DNA of 64,000 nt from assembly GCF_000226115.1 (NCBI RefSeq), contig NC_016459.1, forward strand, positions 3,271,501 to 3,335,500. The letters run 5' to 3'. The DNA comes from Thermothielavioides terrestris NRRL 8126. Taxonomy: Eukaryota > Ascomycota > Sordariomycetes > Sordariales > Chaetomiaceae. The notes under the pieces were generated by a model. The model saw only the letters and a program-made list of their open reading frames with translations. It ran no database searches and was not told where the DNA came from. Below are positions 34,232 through 45,890 of this stretch, piece after piece. The stretch's first letter is position 1. Each line of letters opens with the position of its first letter. A program made the position numbers and the translations under genes.

Positions 34232-35164
34232 CTAGCTGCGGAGCCGGCTTGGTTTGTCCAGGGTCTCGTTTTCTTCGTGTGCGGTTGCTGGAAGGCCATG
34301 TCCAGGCGGATCATATGCCCACCTCTCCAGCTCTCGTTGCCGGAGGAAGCTCTCGACCCTGGCCTCCCGGTCCAGTCCTGCCCTCTGGTTCCGGCGCTCC
34401 CGTAGCTCGTTGCTGAGGGCAACATGCTGCTGGTCCCGCATCTCGAGCAGGGTCACCGAGTTCGCGCCGGCCCTTGTCATCTGGCCCCACGTGCCAATGA
34501 TCAAGAACGTCGAGATGATGGCCATGAACGCGAGGTTCGATGTAAATATCTGCTCCTGCTTCTCGCCACTGCCACCGCTGCCATCCCGCTCCCGGTACCA
34601 GCGCTCCCAATCCTCCCATGTCGCGTTCATGCTGGCGTTCCCTGGCTGTTGCCGCCACGCTCGATCAGCCTCGCGATGTCGGGACTGGGAGTCGGCTTGG
34701 TTCTCCCAACCGAATCCGTAGAGGTCGTACATGCGCTTCTTTTGTGGGTTACTGAGAAGTTCGTTGGCCGCCACCACAAGGCGGTAGCGCTCGAGCTTCG
34801 TCACGTGGGAGATGCCATCGCCGGAAGTATGATGGTGGCGGTCGGGGTGGTAGAGCTTGGCAAGCTGGAAGTACCGAGCTTTGCTATAGGGAGCATTCCG
34901 CGCCAGCCCGAAAATCTCGTAGGGGGTCGGATGCGCCGACGTCGGCCACCGCGGCGGATCGCTGGAATCGTGCTTGTCGCGCTTGACGCGTTGCCCGTCA
35001 TGTACGGAAGCATAGGATCGACGCTGCCCTGGGCGGGCCGGGGCAACGGCGCCGACCCGGCGATGCTGCAATCTGCTTGCCGGCGGGAACAGAGTCGCGG
35101 AACAGAGTGCGGCAACAGAGGGGCTGCACGATTGAAGGGCAGCTGTGGGTGTCTTGAGCAGCAT
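34232..35164 (-). CDS. J-domain (DnaJ-like) protein, probably mitochondrial membrane-anchored
   Basis: Single exon, 310 residues from the ATG at 35164; codons further upstream in the frame begin with TTG. J-proteins stimulate the ATPase of Hsp70 partners through the HPD loop, present here at residues 106-108 (LAKLYHPDRH). The J domain spans about residues 80-152, from TPYEIFGLARNAPYSKARYF to KKRMYDLYGFGW, with a longer loop after helix II. The first 60 residues are rich in Arg, Ser and Ala with no acids, consistent with a mitochondrial presequence. A single membrane span lies at about 209-227 (LAFMAIISTFLIIGTWG). This layout of presequence, J domain and one C-terminal span matches fungal inner-membrane J-proteins of unknown client. 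Its start faces the Dhh1 gene across a 754-base shared promoter region. Confidence 0.88.
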   Translation of the reverse strand: MLLKTPTAALQSCSPSVAALCSATLFPPASRLQHRRVGAVAPARPGQRRSYASVHDGQRVKRDKHDSSDPPRWPTSAHPTPYEIFGLARNAPYSKARYFQLAKLYHPDRHHHTSGDGISHVTKLERYRLVVAANELLSNPQKKRMYDLYGFGWENQADSQSRHREADRAWRQQPGNASMNATWEDWERWYRERDGSGGSGEKQEQIFTSNLAFMAIISTFLIIGTWGQMTRAGANSVTLLEMRDQQHVALSNELRERRNQRAGLDREARVESFLRQRELERWAYDPPGHGLPATAHEENETLDKPSRLRS

Positions 35165-35918
35165 CGTTTCAGATCGGCTCAATCATGCTTGGAAAGCCCG
35201 ACACCATGGCGGTGCCGGTGATCATTCGACGGCAAGACGCGGCAATGGCAGACCGGTGCCGACGGGAGATGGAATTGACGTCGTCCTGGGAGCTTGACAG
35301 CTGCGTGCTTGCTCTCCGCAGGCGGCTTGGCAGCCCCAGCAGCCGCCAAGCCATCCGTCTTGCACTGGCAGCACGCCACCCCCCGCAGGGTCCATGTGGC
35401 GCTGATTGGGCCAGCCACGTGACAAGAACCCCCAGTCCCAATCGCAACTCCGGCAACTTTTCGAGCGAGAAAGACCAAAGATCGTTCAGCCCTGCTGCCT
35501 CGAGTGCCCCCGCCACTTCAACAAAACAAGAACCTGATGACTGCACAAGAGGACCGAACCGATTCCTGATCACAACGAAGAAAAGACCCACGCTCTTCTT
35601 CTGTTTTCTCACCCTTCACGATCGAGGTGAGTCAAGTCCCGCTTCGGCCAGCGCAAGTCGAGCGACTCGTCGCCTTTATTGGAATACCGTGCCTTCCAAG
35701 AGAAATCGTTGTTGGCCGCCGTGCTGATGACTCGACGGGTGTAGTACGCCGATTCCGCCTAGAAACGGCAGTTCCTACCGTCGCTGCAACTCGAGAGAGA
35801 GAGAGGATCCTTACCACCGATTCCGACAAGAAGCAATCTCCTCCGATTCACGGCACCTGACGCCCTCTCAGCTCTGCACCCCGCTTGACTCGGCTTCGAA
35901 TCACCACAACCGGTCACA
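35165..35918. other. Divergent promoter region (J-protein / Dhh1)
   Basis: Shared 5' region of two genes on opposite strands. It should contain both promoters and the Dhh1 leader. CT-rich stretches lie just before the Dhh1 start. No gene seen. Confidence 0.5.
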
Positions 35919-37371
35919 ATGACAGACAGTCTCGTTGACAAGCTCAAAGCCTCCACTTTGAAGTTGGTTGCATATCCGCGACTCGCCCACCACCTGCTTT
36001 GGAGCGAGCTGACCAGACAGTGATGGCTCGGGCTCAGACGACTGGAAGAAGAATCTCAGGATCCCGGCCAAGGATACAAGGCAACAGACCGAGGTCGGTG
36101 GCACCATCTCGTTGTTGGTCACCAAGTGTTTCTAACCCGGCGGGGCCACAGGATGTGACCAACACCAAGGGCCTGGACTTCGAAGACTTCGGGCTCAAGC
36201 GGGATCTGCTCATGGGCATCTTCGAGGCCGGTTTCGAAAAGCCCTCGCCGATTCAAGAAGAGAGCATACCGGTAGCTCTCACCGGCCGCGACATCCTTGC
36301 TCGCGCCAAGAACGGCACCGGCAAGACTGCCGCGTTCGTCATCCCTGCGCTCGAGAAGATCAACCCCAAGGTTTCCAAGATCCAGTGTCTCATCCTCGTC
36401 CCCACCCGCGAGTTGGCGATGCAGACCTCCCAGGTCTGCAAGACCCTCGGAAAAAACCTAGGCATCAACGTCATGGTCACCACTGGTGGCACTGGCCTTC
36501 GCGATGACATTGTCCGGCTTCAGGATCCCGTCCATATTGTGGTCGGGACCCCGGGCAGAATCCTCGATTTGGCTAGCAAGCAGGTGGCCGATCTTAGCGA
36601 ATGCCCCATGTTCATCATGGATGAAGCGGACAAGCTCCTGTCCGTCGAGTTCACCCCTGTCATCGAGCAGCTGCTGCAGTTCCATCCCAAGGACCGCCAG
36701 GTCATGCTGTTCTCTGCCACTTTCCCTCTCTCGGTCAAGGACTTCTCGGACAAGAACATGGTCAGCCCCTACGAGATCAACCTCATGGACGAGCTCACGC
36801 TACGCGGCATCACGCAGTACTATGCCTACGTCGAAGAGAAGCAGAAGGTCCACTGTCTCAACACGCTCTTCTCCAAGCTGCAGATCAATCAGTCCATCAT
36901 CTTCTGCAACTCAACCAACCGCGTCGAGCTTCTCGCCAAGAAGATCACCGAGCTCGGCTATTCGTGCTTCTACAGCCACGCCAAGATGGCTCAGCAAGCG
37001 CGCAATCGCGTTTTCCACGACTTCCGCAACGGTGCTTGCCGCAACCTGGTGTGCTCCGATCTCCTGACCCGTGGTATCGACATCCAGGCTGTGAACGTCG
37101 TCATCAACTTTGACTTCCCCAAGAACGCCGAAACCTACCTTCACCGGATTGGTCGTTCCGGCCGGTACGGCCATCTCGGTTTGGCTATCAACCTGATCAA
37201 TTGGGATGATCGGTTCAATCTCTACAACATCGAGCGCGACCTGGGCACCGAGATTCAGCCCATCCCTCAGACCATCGACCGGAGTCTCTATGTGTACGAG
37301 AACCCCGAGAGCATTCCTCGTCCCATCTCGAACTTCAAGCCTGCTGCAATCCAGCAGCCGCAGCCGCAGCC

Positions 37372-37414
<43 letters not shown>

Positions 37415-37705
37415 GGGCAACCGCAAAACCCACCGGCACAGTCTCAATCCCAAGCTTCGCAGCCTCGCCTTGCACCTCCTGCCCAGGGTGATTGGCAAGG
37501 CCAGAGCAGTCGTCAGAATGGCTCGGGTCCCTCCGGCCCGCAAGGTCGCGGAGGCTATCAAGGCAACCGCGGGCCGTCCGGTGGACATCGTGGTGGCCGC
37601 GGTCGCGGCTACCAGGGCCAGGGAGGGCGCCAGAGCTACGGTGGTCAACGTGGCGGCCGCCCGCAAGGGCAGGCCCAACCAGTCCCAGCTCTTCAGCAAC
37701 AATAA
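35919..37705 (+). CDS. dhh1: DEAD-box RNA helicase Dhh1 (DDX6 family)
   Basis: Three exons (35919-35962, 36021-36093, 36152-37705), 556 residues. It is the cytoplasmic helicase that promotes mRNA decapping and translational repression in P-bodies. The two tiny first exons give [20 protein letters not shown] and then [19 protein letters not shown], the N-terminal extension conserved in fungal Dhh1; this fixes both junctions. Core motifs are the Q motif GFEKPSPIQ (66-74), Walker A AKNGTGKT (91-98), PTRELA, TPGR, DEAD (196-199), SAT (227-229), TRGID and [10 protein letters not shown]. After residue 430 the tail is Gln-rich (a run of CAG/CAA at about 37360-37412) and then RGG-rich, a low-complexity region expected to favour condensation. 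Confidence 0.96.
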
Positions 37706-39603
37706 CTTCCTCCTCCGCATCTTCTACCGGCGTTCGGCGGGTTAATGCTATGAGTATGAGGTCATGTTTCCCGGCGCATATTCGGCTTGTACATATTGGG
37801 TTTCTCTTTTCTGCGCACCATCCCTCCCTGGCGACCCTTTCTCCCGACACAAGGCTCAGCCCCGGCCTCTCCAGTCTCTTCGGCTCCGACTAAACGCGCG
37901 AATTCCTGGGACCGTTTCCCACGTCACGGAAAGATTTTCTATCTGGCGATTCAGCGATCGGCGATGATATCCAATTCTTGGAAGTCATGGCACACCTCAG
38001 CGATGTCGTCGGTTGTATCACACATAATATTCCACGGTGCTCCTCGCCTCCTTACTGACGTAATTATCTCTTCTCCACGATACCACCGGCATACCTTTCT
38101 TCGCTCGACATGAATGCGATAGACGGACCTGGACTCAGAATTTTCCGATTTTCCTTTGTGGATGCCGTCGACGTTGCCTTCGCTCGGCCACTGCTCGCTT
38201 ATCGACCGCGTTACCAACGCCATTCTGCGGCGATACTTCGGATAGGCGTGCCCGAGCGTCTCTAGGACCCCTTTCTTACCTCTTCCCCACAATGTCTATG
38301 GCAGGAACGAAACGGCGGCCGGAGTTGGCGTGGGCTGGGTCTCGGGGAAGCCTTTGGTGAACGGCTGGGTTCTCCTCGCAAATATGGGTTCAGGGGAGTC
38401 TGGGAAGAGGCGCGGCTTCATATACACGGCGTTTATTCTTGGGCGTTCCTGCTTGACATGGCTGCTTGGTTCTCTCGATCAGCGGCCATTCTGTTTTTAT
38501 TGTCCTTTCTGCTTCTTTTGTTGGGCGGCGCAGGGACGGACGGGGAAGACGGGGCGCGGACAGGTCACTGTTCTTCTCTGCTTTCCTGGTGCTGGTGCGC
38601 AGGGCGTTTATTCGTCATCAACTCGTTGGCACGGCGCAGAGAGGGAAGGGAAAAGGAGGCCTCACTGTATTGGGAGTGGCTCGTTCGGACGGATGAGGGG
38701 TGCAGGCCCGCGTTGGTGGGCCGCATGAATCGGTTAGGCTATGCCTAGCTTAAAAAGATGGAGGAACGGCTGGTGAATAGAGGAGGCGGGCGGACTCGTG
38801 TTTTGGAGGATGCCATGGATGGATACGGAGGGTGTTCGGCGTGGTCGGCATCCGTGGATGGGAGTAACTTGAGGTTGGAGGTGGTTGTTGGGCCGATTTC
38901 GCAGTGGGCGGCCACGGACTGGCTCACCATGCAGAGATCCTACCCTTCTTGGATGGAATCTCGCACGGACGACTGGACGGATGATCCTACTTCAGCAGCC
39001 CCGGTGTCTCATCTCCCGTCTTAGCCTTCGCCCGGCGGACGGGCGGGTACACCGGTCTGCGGTTTGGAGTTTGACACGACAACCGCCACGGATGGCGACG
39101 GCAACGACCAATTTTGGAGCCCGACACTGCCAGTGTCTCGGCAAGCTCTGCGATAATTCCGTGCTCTCATCGCCAGTTCTGCTCTTGGGTACCCCCTCGA
39201 CATCGATTTCGCGCTCTGCTCCGGACTGGTTGCTTGCCAGCGGGCGAGAGGTGGGGACGCTTGGGCCGAGGTGGCGATGGCACAACAAAACACAAAAACT
39301 TAAAGCAAAAAACCAGAAAAACAGAAAAAAAAAAAAAAAAAAAAATTTTTTTTTCTCAGGGGAGAAAACATGGGAATCCAGACAGCCTGCGGACCAGGCG
39401 ACCTGTTTCATGCTGTCTTTGGCGGCAGGTTCTGCTGCCTGCCCAACGCAGCGGCGAGACTGGACGGGCTTGGTGGGCTGTATACTTGGGTTTTCTGGCA
39501 TACACAGCAGTAGGCAAATGATACTGCCGGTTCTTCCCTGTGTCTCCGTGTTCCACTTGCGTGCTACTCAGCGTCTTTGTATGCTTTTTATGCTGCTGGA
39601 TCT
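37706..39603. other. Intergenic, no gene seen
   Basis: About 1.9 kb right of Dhh1. Several open frames (37951-38292 on -, 38330-38748 on +) lack recognisable domains. A run of 21 A followed by 9 T sits at 39325-39354. No RNA gene recognised. Confidence 0.4.
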
Positions 39604-39605
39604 TA

Positions 39606-39995
39606 AAGAGGTCCCGCCAAGACTAATTTCGGCCAATTGTCGGCAATGTTTTTACAGCGTCAGTACCCCGCCAAGACCGCCAAGGGGTTTGCACTATCGC
39701 CACGGGTTAGCTACGGGTTAGTTCGCCGGGGGTACGGGGGGCGGCGCTAGCCCCCCACTGGTTAGGGTTCGGGTTATAGTTAGGATCGGGGTTATAGTTA
39801 AGGTGTGGGTTATCTTGGTTTTCTTTTTTTTCGATTTGGTTGAGGTTTCGTGAAGTTGTATGAAGTTGTTGCGACGAGTCCTTGCGATTGTTCGTTGTTG
39901 ATATTGCTCGAAGTCGTCGTGGCCCCGCTTACCCCGTGGCGATTGTAAATACTTATAAGCGGCAGTCTCCGAAATTAGTCTTGGCGGGACCTCTT
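39606..39995. mobile_element. MITE with 27-bp perfect terminal inverted repeats and TA target duplication
   Basis: The left end 39606-39632 (begins AAGAGGTCCCGCC) and the right end 39969-39995 (ends GGCGGGACCTCTT) are perfect reverse complements over 27 bases. Each is flanked by TA (39604-39605 and 39996-39997), the Tc1/mariner-type target. The element is 390 bases and has no room for a transposase. A second, partial copy of the terminal core (CCCGCCAAGACCGCCAAGG) lies inside at about 39667. The interior holds telomere-like units (GGTTAGGGTTCGGGTTA at 39760-39776) and a GC-rich hairpin (GGGGGGC ... GCCCCCC) at about 39735-39756. The perfect ends suggest recent movement. It is not RIP-mutated, in line with its short length. 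Confidence 0.85.
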
Positions 39996-39997
39996 TA

Positions 39998-40285
39998 GCT
40001 ATAAACCGCGAGAAGCAAGCAACATGGACGCCCCCAGTCTCCAATTCTCCTGGATAATACGAGCAGATGAACAGGCAGCATCTGAATTCTGCATCGGAAG
40101 GGCAACTTCAGTCAGGGAACTGAAGCCAACGTGCATACAGAGCGCCCCATCAAATAAACAGGAACAAAAAGCCAAACACTTGCTCAGCCACGCCATGACA
40201 AACCCCCTTGAACAACGCAACAACACCCCGAACCTTCCTTCCCATACCTTTCCCTCCCCCTCCTCGCCCGCCATCCCCCTCCCTC
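39998..40285. other. Short spacer between MITE and WD-like gene
   Basis: 288 bases forming the 3' flank of the WD-like gene (-). The right half is C-rich. No gene seen. Confidence 0.45.
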
Positions 40286-43073
40286 TCAAATAAAGCCCGC
40301 CCTCTGCTCCAGAACATCCGCCCACGCCACCTCCGTCCCAACGCCCAACTCCACCCTGCCGCCGACCTCCCCAATCTCATACACCCCCACGGCGCCATGC
40401 ACATCCCCGACAACCAGCATCCCGCCGTCGCTGGAGAACTCAAACACCGTGACGCCCCGCAGGTTCTCCAGCTGCCCGAACGACGCGAACCCCTCGGCCC
40501 GCGCCGCGTCCGGCCACCGCCACACCTCCGCCCCCGCCGCCAGGTCCACCACCACGAACTGCCCCGCCGCCGCGTCGCTGTACGCCAGCCGCCGGCAGTC
40601 CGGCGACACGCACGCCTGCGCCCCCGCCGGGATCGCCAGCAGCCGCGTCGTGTTGGTCGGAAGGTGCCAGGTTAGTACCAGGCGCTGCGGCTGGGGCGGG
40701 AGCCGGGCGGACGGGGGGGTGCTGAGGGAGGCGTGCGGCCGGTGGTGAGGCGGTTTTGGTCTGCTGGGGGCGAAGGGGGATGGGGTTGGGTCGGGGGAGG
40801 AGGTTGATGATGCTGCTGGTGCTGGTGGGGGTGGTGGGGGTGGTGATGAGGATGACGACGGCGGGGTGCTGGCGGGGATCCAGATCGAGACTGCCGTGCT
40901 GCCGTGCGAGGCGAGGCACGCTGGCAGAGCGGTCTGCAGAGCCGGGTAGTTGGGCACGCACACGCGGTAGGGCTTGTGGCGCTCTTCGTCCGGGAGGTCG
41001 GGTGTTTGGGAACTGAGCTTGCTGTCGGAGACGGGCTTCACCTGCCAGGCGATGAGGATGGTGGAGTTGGGTCGTGGGGGGTCGCCCGGTCGCGGACCGG
41101 CTGCTGCGATGAGAAAGGGGGAGTCGGTGCTGTAGGCGAGCTCGGGGAATTTGGGGAGGAAGGGGAGGCCGGCTTTGAGCAGCTCGATCGAGTGGTTGGG
41201 ATCTTCACGGAAGGGCGTCTTGGCGCTGGGGTGCCGAACGAGGAAAAAGCGGTCGATGCGATCGAGCTTCGGGCGGTAGACGGCCAGCCCGGCGTAGTCG
41301 TCGTGGAAGGCGTCCCGCTGGCTGGCTGCCCAGCGGTGCGCTTCCTCGATGACCTGGACTTTCTTTGCGCCGGTCCCGCCCTTGGCAAAGTTGTAGATCT
41401 CCAGTGTGAGGCCGAAGTGGGTGGTGATGCCGATAAGGGTGGAGTTCTCGGACAAGATGGCGTGGCTGCGGATGAAGTACTCGCGGGACCGCACTCGGGG
41501 CTGCACGTATGACGTGATTTTGATGGTCCCGTGCAGAGCGTTCCTGGGGATGGACCAGATCTTGATGATTTTGTTGCTGTGCTTGGTGGCAACGTAACTA
41601 GCACTGGGCGAGATGTCGATGTGCAGTACCTCTGAAGCCTTGCTCTTGTCCGTCAAGTGCCTCTTGGGAGTAATTTGGATCTGGGTCTCGTGCGGAGTTT
41701 GCCTGGATGGTACAGGTACGGGAAACGCAGCCGCGGATGTCGGGGGATTGATCCACGTACGGCGGTACTCGGGCGGCGGAGAAGAGGGGAACGGCGGGAA
41801 GGGGACGGGGCCCGCGATCGGGCTCGCAGAACCGGAGTCGTGGGCGGAAACCGGGCTCATATTGAACATGGAGCGTTGAATAGATCCGCTGCTGCTGCGG
41901 CCTGACCCGGAAGAGCCGAACGACGCCACCCGAGAGTGCTGCTGAGGGGCGGATTCCCGGAAGTCGGGGGGGTGCTCGAGCCAGGGCTCGAGAGGCTGCG
42001 CGGGAGAGTCAGGCTCGTGACGAGCTTCAGTCGGCGGCTCAGATCTCGCCGAAAGAGAGCCACTAACTTTCCAGGCTGGTTGGATGAGTGGCGGGGGCAG
42101 GGACCGCTGAGGCAATGGAGAACGCTGAGCCTCGGTTGCTGGGAGGGTGGGTGATTCCGGGAGCCCAGGTGACGGCCTCCGGTTTTCTTCGATGCGGCTG
42201 AGCGATAGTTCTTCCGTCCAATGCGGCAAAGTAATAATTCTGGAGGGATAGAAAGACCCAGTAGCTGGAGGCTGTCTTCCCAACCTTCCCAACCCGGTCT
42301 GCGGTGATGGCTCTGAGGCTCGGTTCTCTCGTTCGGATGGGACCGCCCCAGTCTCCCGCGGAGAACTCGGGTCTTGTTGGGTGGGAGATGTGTTAACTCT
42401 TTCGTCCCCATGACCGTTGGGCGCTTGTAGCGGGCTTTGCTGTGGTTGTGCACAATTCAACACGGCTTCGAGATAGAGGGATAGCACCGATTCGGTGTCC
42501 CGGCCGCCATGCTGCACCGATCGTGCCTTTTCCCTTAATTTCTTCACTTCGTTTGCAAGATGCTGTTTGGAAGCGTCGGCTTCGGGAGAGGTGCCTTTGG
42601 AGCCGGTCCTATTTGCATTGCATGTCAATACACTCGCGATGCAAGCTCGTGGATCTGTCATAGGGGAGGAATGGGAGTCAATACAAGCCCGCCACTTCCA
42701 GGGCCAGAGAGAATGCTTCGCGAAATATGCCCAGGCTCTCTCGGCATTTGGCGATTTCCGTCCTCCCAGCGTCGACCCATCTTGCAGCATCGGGGCATCG
42801 CGACAGGACGGTGTCGATGTGGATCAAGGTATTTCCGCAACTCTCTAAGACCGGGAGAACCTGCGCTTGGAGCACCAACGGAATGCCGGGTTCATCTCTG
42901 ATCAGCTCGAGCAACAGCCGTAGGTCCGATAGATCGCGCGTAACCGCCGCGAGATCGGCGTGGGCCACGCGGACGGAGCGGATAAAGCGTGTGATAATGG
43001 CCGATGTCGACGAAATGCCGGAGAGGAGATACTCAACTGGCTGGGCGATTGTGTTCATCCTGGATGGCTCCAT
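40286..43073 (-). CDS. WD-like repeat protein with fungal helical N-terminal domain
   Basis: Two exons (43073-42685 and 42608-40286), 903 residues. The intron (GTATTG...AATAG) was chosen because it alone joins the N-terminal helical domain to the long second frame, giving LALEVAGLTGSKGTSPEAD. Residues 1-130 (MNTIAQPVEYLLSG ... LSDLRLLLELIRDEPGIPL ... VLPVLESCGNTLIHID) match the helical domain that opens many fungal NACHT/STAND, ankyrin and WD proteins. A Pro/Ser-rich disordered linker runs to about residue 380. The rest has WD/beta-propeller features (LHIDISPSASYVATKHSNKIIKIWSI, VTVFEFSSDGGMLVVGD VHG). There is no Walker A, so this is not a NACHT protein. Its role is unknown; relatives act in fungal non-self recognition, but that is only an analogy. 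The start at 43058 is an alternative. Confidence 0.78.
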
Positions 43074-44047
43074 GGTCCGTCGAGAGTGTCCTTGTTGAGG
43101 CTGCTTCCGGAACCCGGGCGGAAGCGGAATTGTTGGACAGCTTTGATCCCAGGTCTCAACCTGCGCCACGTTGTGTTGCTTGCAGCGACGATCAGGGACA
43201 AATGCGGTGGTATCCCGGGTTCGGGGGTTCCGATCGGTCTTTGAGACGACGCGAGGCGAAGGAACTCCCCGAGCCTGCACGTGTCATCCCTGGCCATCGA
43301 AGGCAAACAAACAACAGGAAGGGAGAACGTGCGGGGTTCCGGCCTCGTCATGCATCCAGTCGTCTTTATTCCAAGCCAGAACTGCAAGCCACGCCGAAAA
43401 GGCTATCCGTTTATTGGGAGGAATACGTGTGGCGTTCGCTCGTCCCAATGCAGAAGATGGTGGGTGTTGCAGGTGCTGTTTCCGGTTTACCGAACCTTGG
43501 CTTGCCCTTATTGCTGTGCGTTAACAATAGGAATGAAGTAAGTGTAGAGAGAGATGCACGGAATGGTGCTTGCATTTCCAGGTTAGTTACAATCCTCTCC
43601 TTTCGCCCGATTATATTCTCATCACTGAAACAGTGACCGTCGCTTAGTTAGCACTAGCCAGGCTGCAGTGCCGTCGTTGTCATCGTGGTACTCTGTACTC
43701 CTGTATGCTGCGTGGTACTCGCTTGGTCAGGACTTGAACGTTATGGATTGTGAGCGTTTGCAGCTGGACATCAGTATCTAATGCGACAAGCCAGGGACTG
43801 TACGCCGCTGCCTAATGGTGAAGGCAAGTTGCCAGATCTCGCTGGCAGCACTGGACAGAGGATTCGACCGTGGAAATGAATCAGCCTCGATGTACGAGGA
43901 GGCCAGCATGGGCGAAGACGAAACGAGCGTTCACCTCGTGCCCAATCGCACTTTTACCCAGCACCACAATGGCACGAGACAGCCACGCGCCCATGTGAGC
44001 CCATCCTCTGAGCCAATACACGTAGTTTCGGCTAGGTATCTGCTATA
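43074..44047. other. Intergenic, no gene seen
   Basis: About 1 kb between two - strand genes. A + frame at 43815-44063 overlaps the end of the membrane-protein gene and has no recognisable domain. Confidence 0.45.
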
Positions 44048-45354
44048 TCACCACAGTAACTGAAGCCCCCTCATCGAAGCGCCAGGCTCAGCAGCCCCGT
44101 AAGTCCACCGCCAGCCCCCTTCATCACACCCCTGACCTCCGACATCCCTGGGGCAGGAGAAAGTTCCTTCGCCCGCCGATGACCCAGGCAGACCCCGACC
44201 CAGCCCAACCTCCTCAGGGCGTCTGCACCCATGCTCCGACAAAGGCGTTGGCTCGCAAAACTTCTGCGGCGGAATCGGCGGCAGCGGCTTCTCTCTGGCC
44301 CTCCCCACCGTCGTGGGCTGGCACACCCCCATGCTAGTTCCGGTATCACCACCGCTTCTACTCGAGGTGTTGGGCGGTCGTGCCTTACGTCGGCGGATGA
44401 CGCCGATCAGCCGATTCAGGATGGCAAACTCCACCTTGAGCTTGACGCCGTACACGCACGGCTTGAAGGCGCCCTGCAGGTAGAACAGATTGGCGCACTG
44501 GACGCCGAGGAGGGCAGCGTCCAGCACGATGACGATGATGTTGGCGAGGACGAGGTGCCGAAGGACCTGGCGGGTTTCCGGCGCGAAGCGTGTCCGGGTG
44601 GTGGTGGTGGTGGTGGTGGAGGGCAGGCCGAGTGTGGACACGGGGTAAACGTGAGTACGGGAGAATAGCGATGAGTTGCGCAGGAGCTTGCGGGCATGCC
44701 AGATGTAAAGAAGAGAGAGGGCAGTTTCTTGGACAAAGTAGACGGTGAGTTGCACGCGGTCCCAGGCCAGGTTGATCCGGAAGAGATCAGGATTTATGTC
44801 TGTTGCTTGCTGTAGAGTTTCCCGTCAGCTGTCGTTGCATCGCCCAAGTTCTCTTTGCAGAGGCCAAAAAAAAAAAGAGAAAAAAAAAAGAGAAAAAAAA
44901 AAAAAAAGAGAAAAAAAAGAGAGGAAAAAAAAACGGTGCTCACAGCGATAGTACCGATGACTATGGTCGGCACCGAAAAAGCAATGGAAGTAAACAACAA
45001 GATAAACTTGATCCACTTCAGAGTCTTCTCGGGCGCTACTAGGTGCAGCCGGGAGTACAGGAGCCAGCTCTGGGGCACCACCATGATCAGCCACGTTAGG
45101 TAGATCATGGTGATGGAGACTTTGAGGTCGGTCCATATCCCAAAGTCGGCGAGCACAATGAAGAGCGGCTGCAAGATGACGCCCCAGGAACCGAGCGCGG
45201 CAGACCAAAAGTACAGGCCATGTCGGCGCTTGAATATGAGGAAGAGCGACGCGGTGATCTCAGCTCCGATGAACCATGAGATGCCTGTAAAACCGGCGAT
45301 GGCCATCGACATGGGCAGGTCCTTGCGGAGGTCGTCGATGCTATCCTCTGCCAT
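44048..45354 (-). CDS. Multi-pass integral membrane protein (fungal family, unknown function)
   Basis: Two exons (45354-44944 and 44809-44048), 390 residues. The intron (GTGAGC donor, TACAG acceptor) contains a long T-rich run; joining gives VIGTIA-QATDINPDLF without a break. Six to seven hydrophobic spans are visible at about residues 17-41, 47-70, 77-98, 114-136, 155-175, 213-240 and 243-265 (for example SWFIGAEITASLFLIF and LANIIVIVLDAALLGVQ). The C-terminal 120 residues are cytosolic-type: Arg-, Pro- and Gly-rich. The layout recalls fungal seven-span families such as DUF7703 or Pth11-like proteins, but it has no CFEM domain. I am not certain of the family. No signal peptide is evident; the first span may act as the signal anchor. 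Confidence 0.75.
44864..44935. repeat. A-rich / GA tract inside intron
   Basis: A run of A with single G interruptions, within the intron of the membrane-protein gene. On the coding strand it is a T/C tract just upstream of the acceptor side. Confidence 0.8.
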
Positions 45355-45890
45355 GATGCGCCTTTTTATCGATGGACAATCTGATTGGAAGTTGCGGGGG
45401 AGCGGGAAGTTGACAAACGGACTGAGGCATGGTATTAGATGGCATCGGCGGCGGTCCGAGGTTGCAACAGGGGGCAAAAGTCGGATGGACGTGGGCTTCT
45501 TAATGACCTCAATGTTTGAGGCTGCTCTCTTGTGATGTGTTGTATTTCTGTTTATAGACCACGGGTCTGTCTATTTACGCTGCTCAGGGGCAACTTTAAA
45601 AGCAAAACAGAGCACTGGAGTGTCTTTGTTGTTCAAACAGAATCTGAGTGAGGGGGGCCTCAGGGGAGCAAGACAGAAGGGGAAGGCAGTATTGGGTTGA
45701 CCAGTCCCTCTGGACGAGCTTCGTCTGTTTGCACAGGTAACATGCCTACCTAGGTAACTACACTCCATGCTCAAAGAAAGCCTATGCAGAACCCACAGTA
45801 AATGTTTGCTTTCTGGAACTGCCAGCCTGGCCGCCCAGCCCCTTGTCCGTTCCCGTCGATTCCAGCTCACCGCACAAGCATTTTTCGTGC
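45355..45890. other. Intergenic, no gene seen
   Basis: 536 bases between two - strand genes. Promoter of the membrane-protein gene and 3' flank of the DUF985 gene. Confidence 0.45.

Noticed and set aside
33790..34416. Open + frame near the J-protein 3' end
   Set aside because: Overlaps the real J-protein gene; no motif, and an equally long frame exists on the other strand.
37951..38748. Small frames right of Dhh1 as possible short genes
   Set aside because: No start context, domain or intron support; two strands compete.
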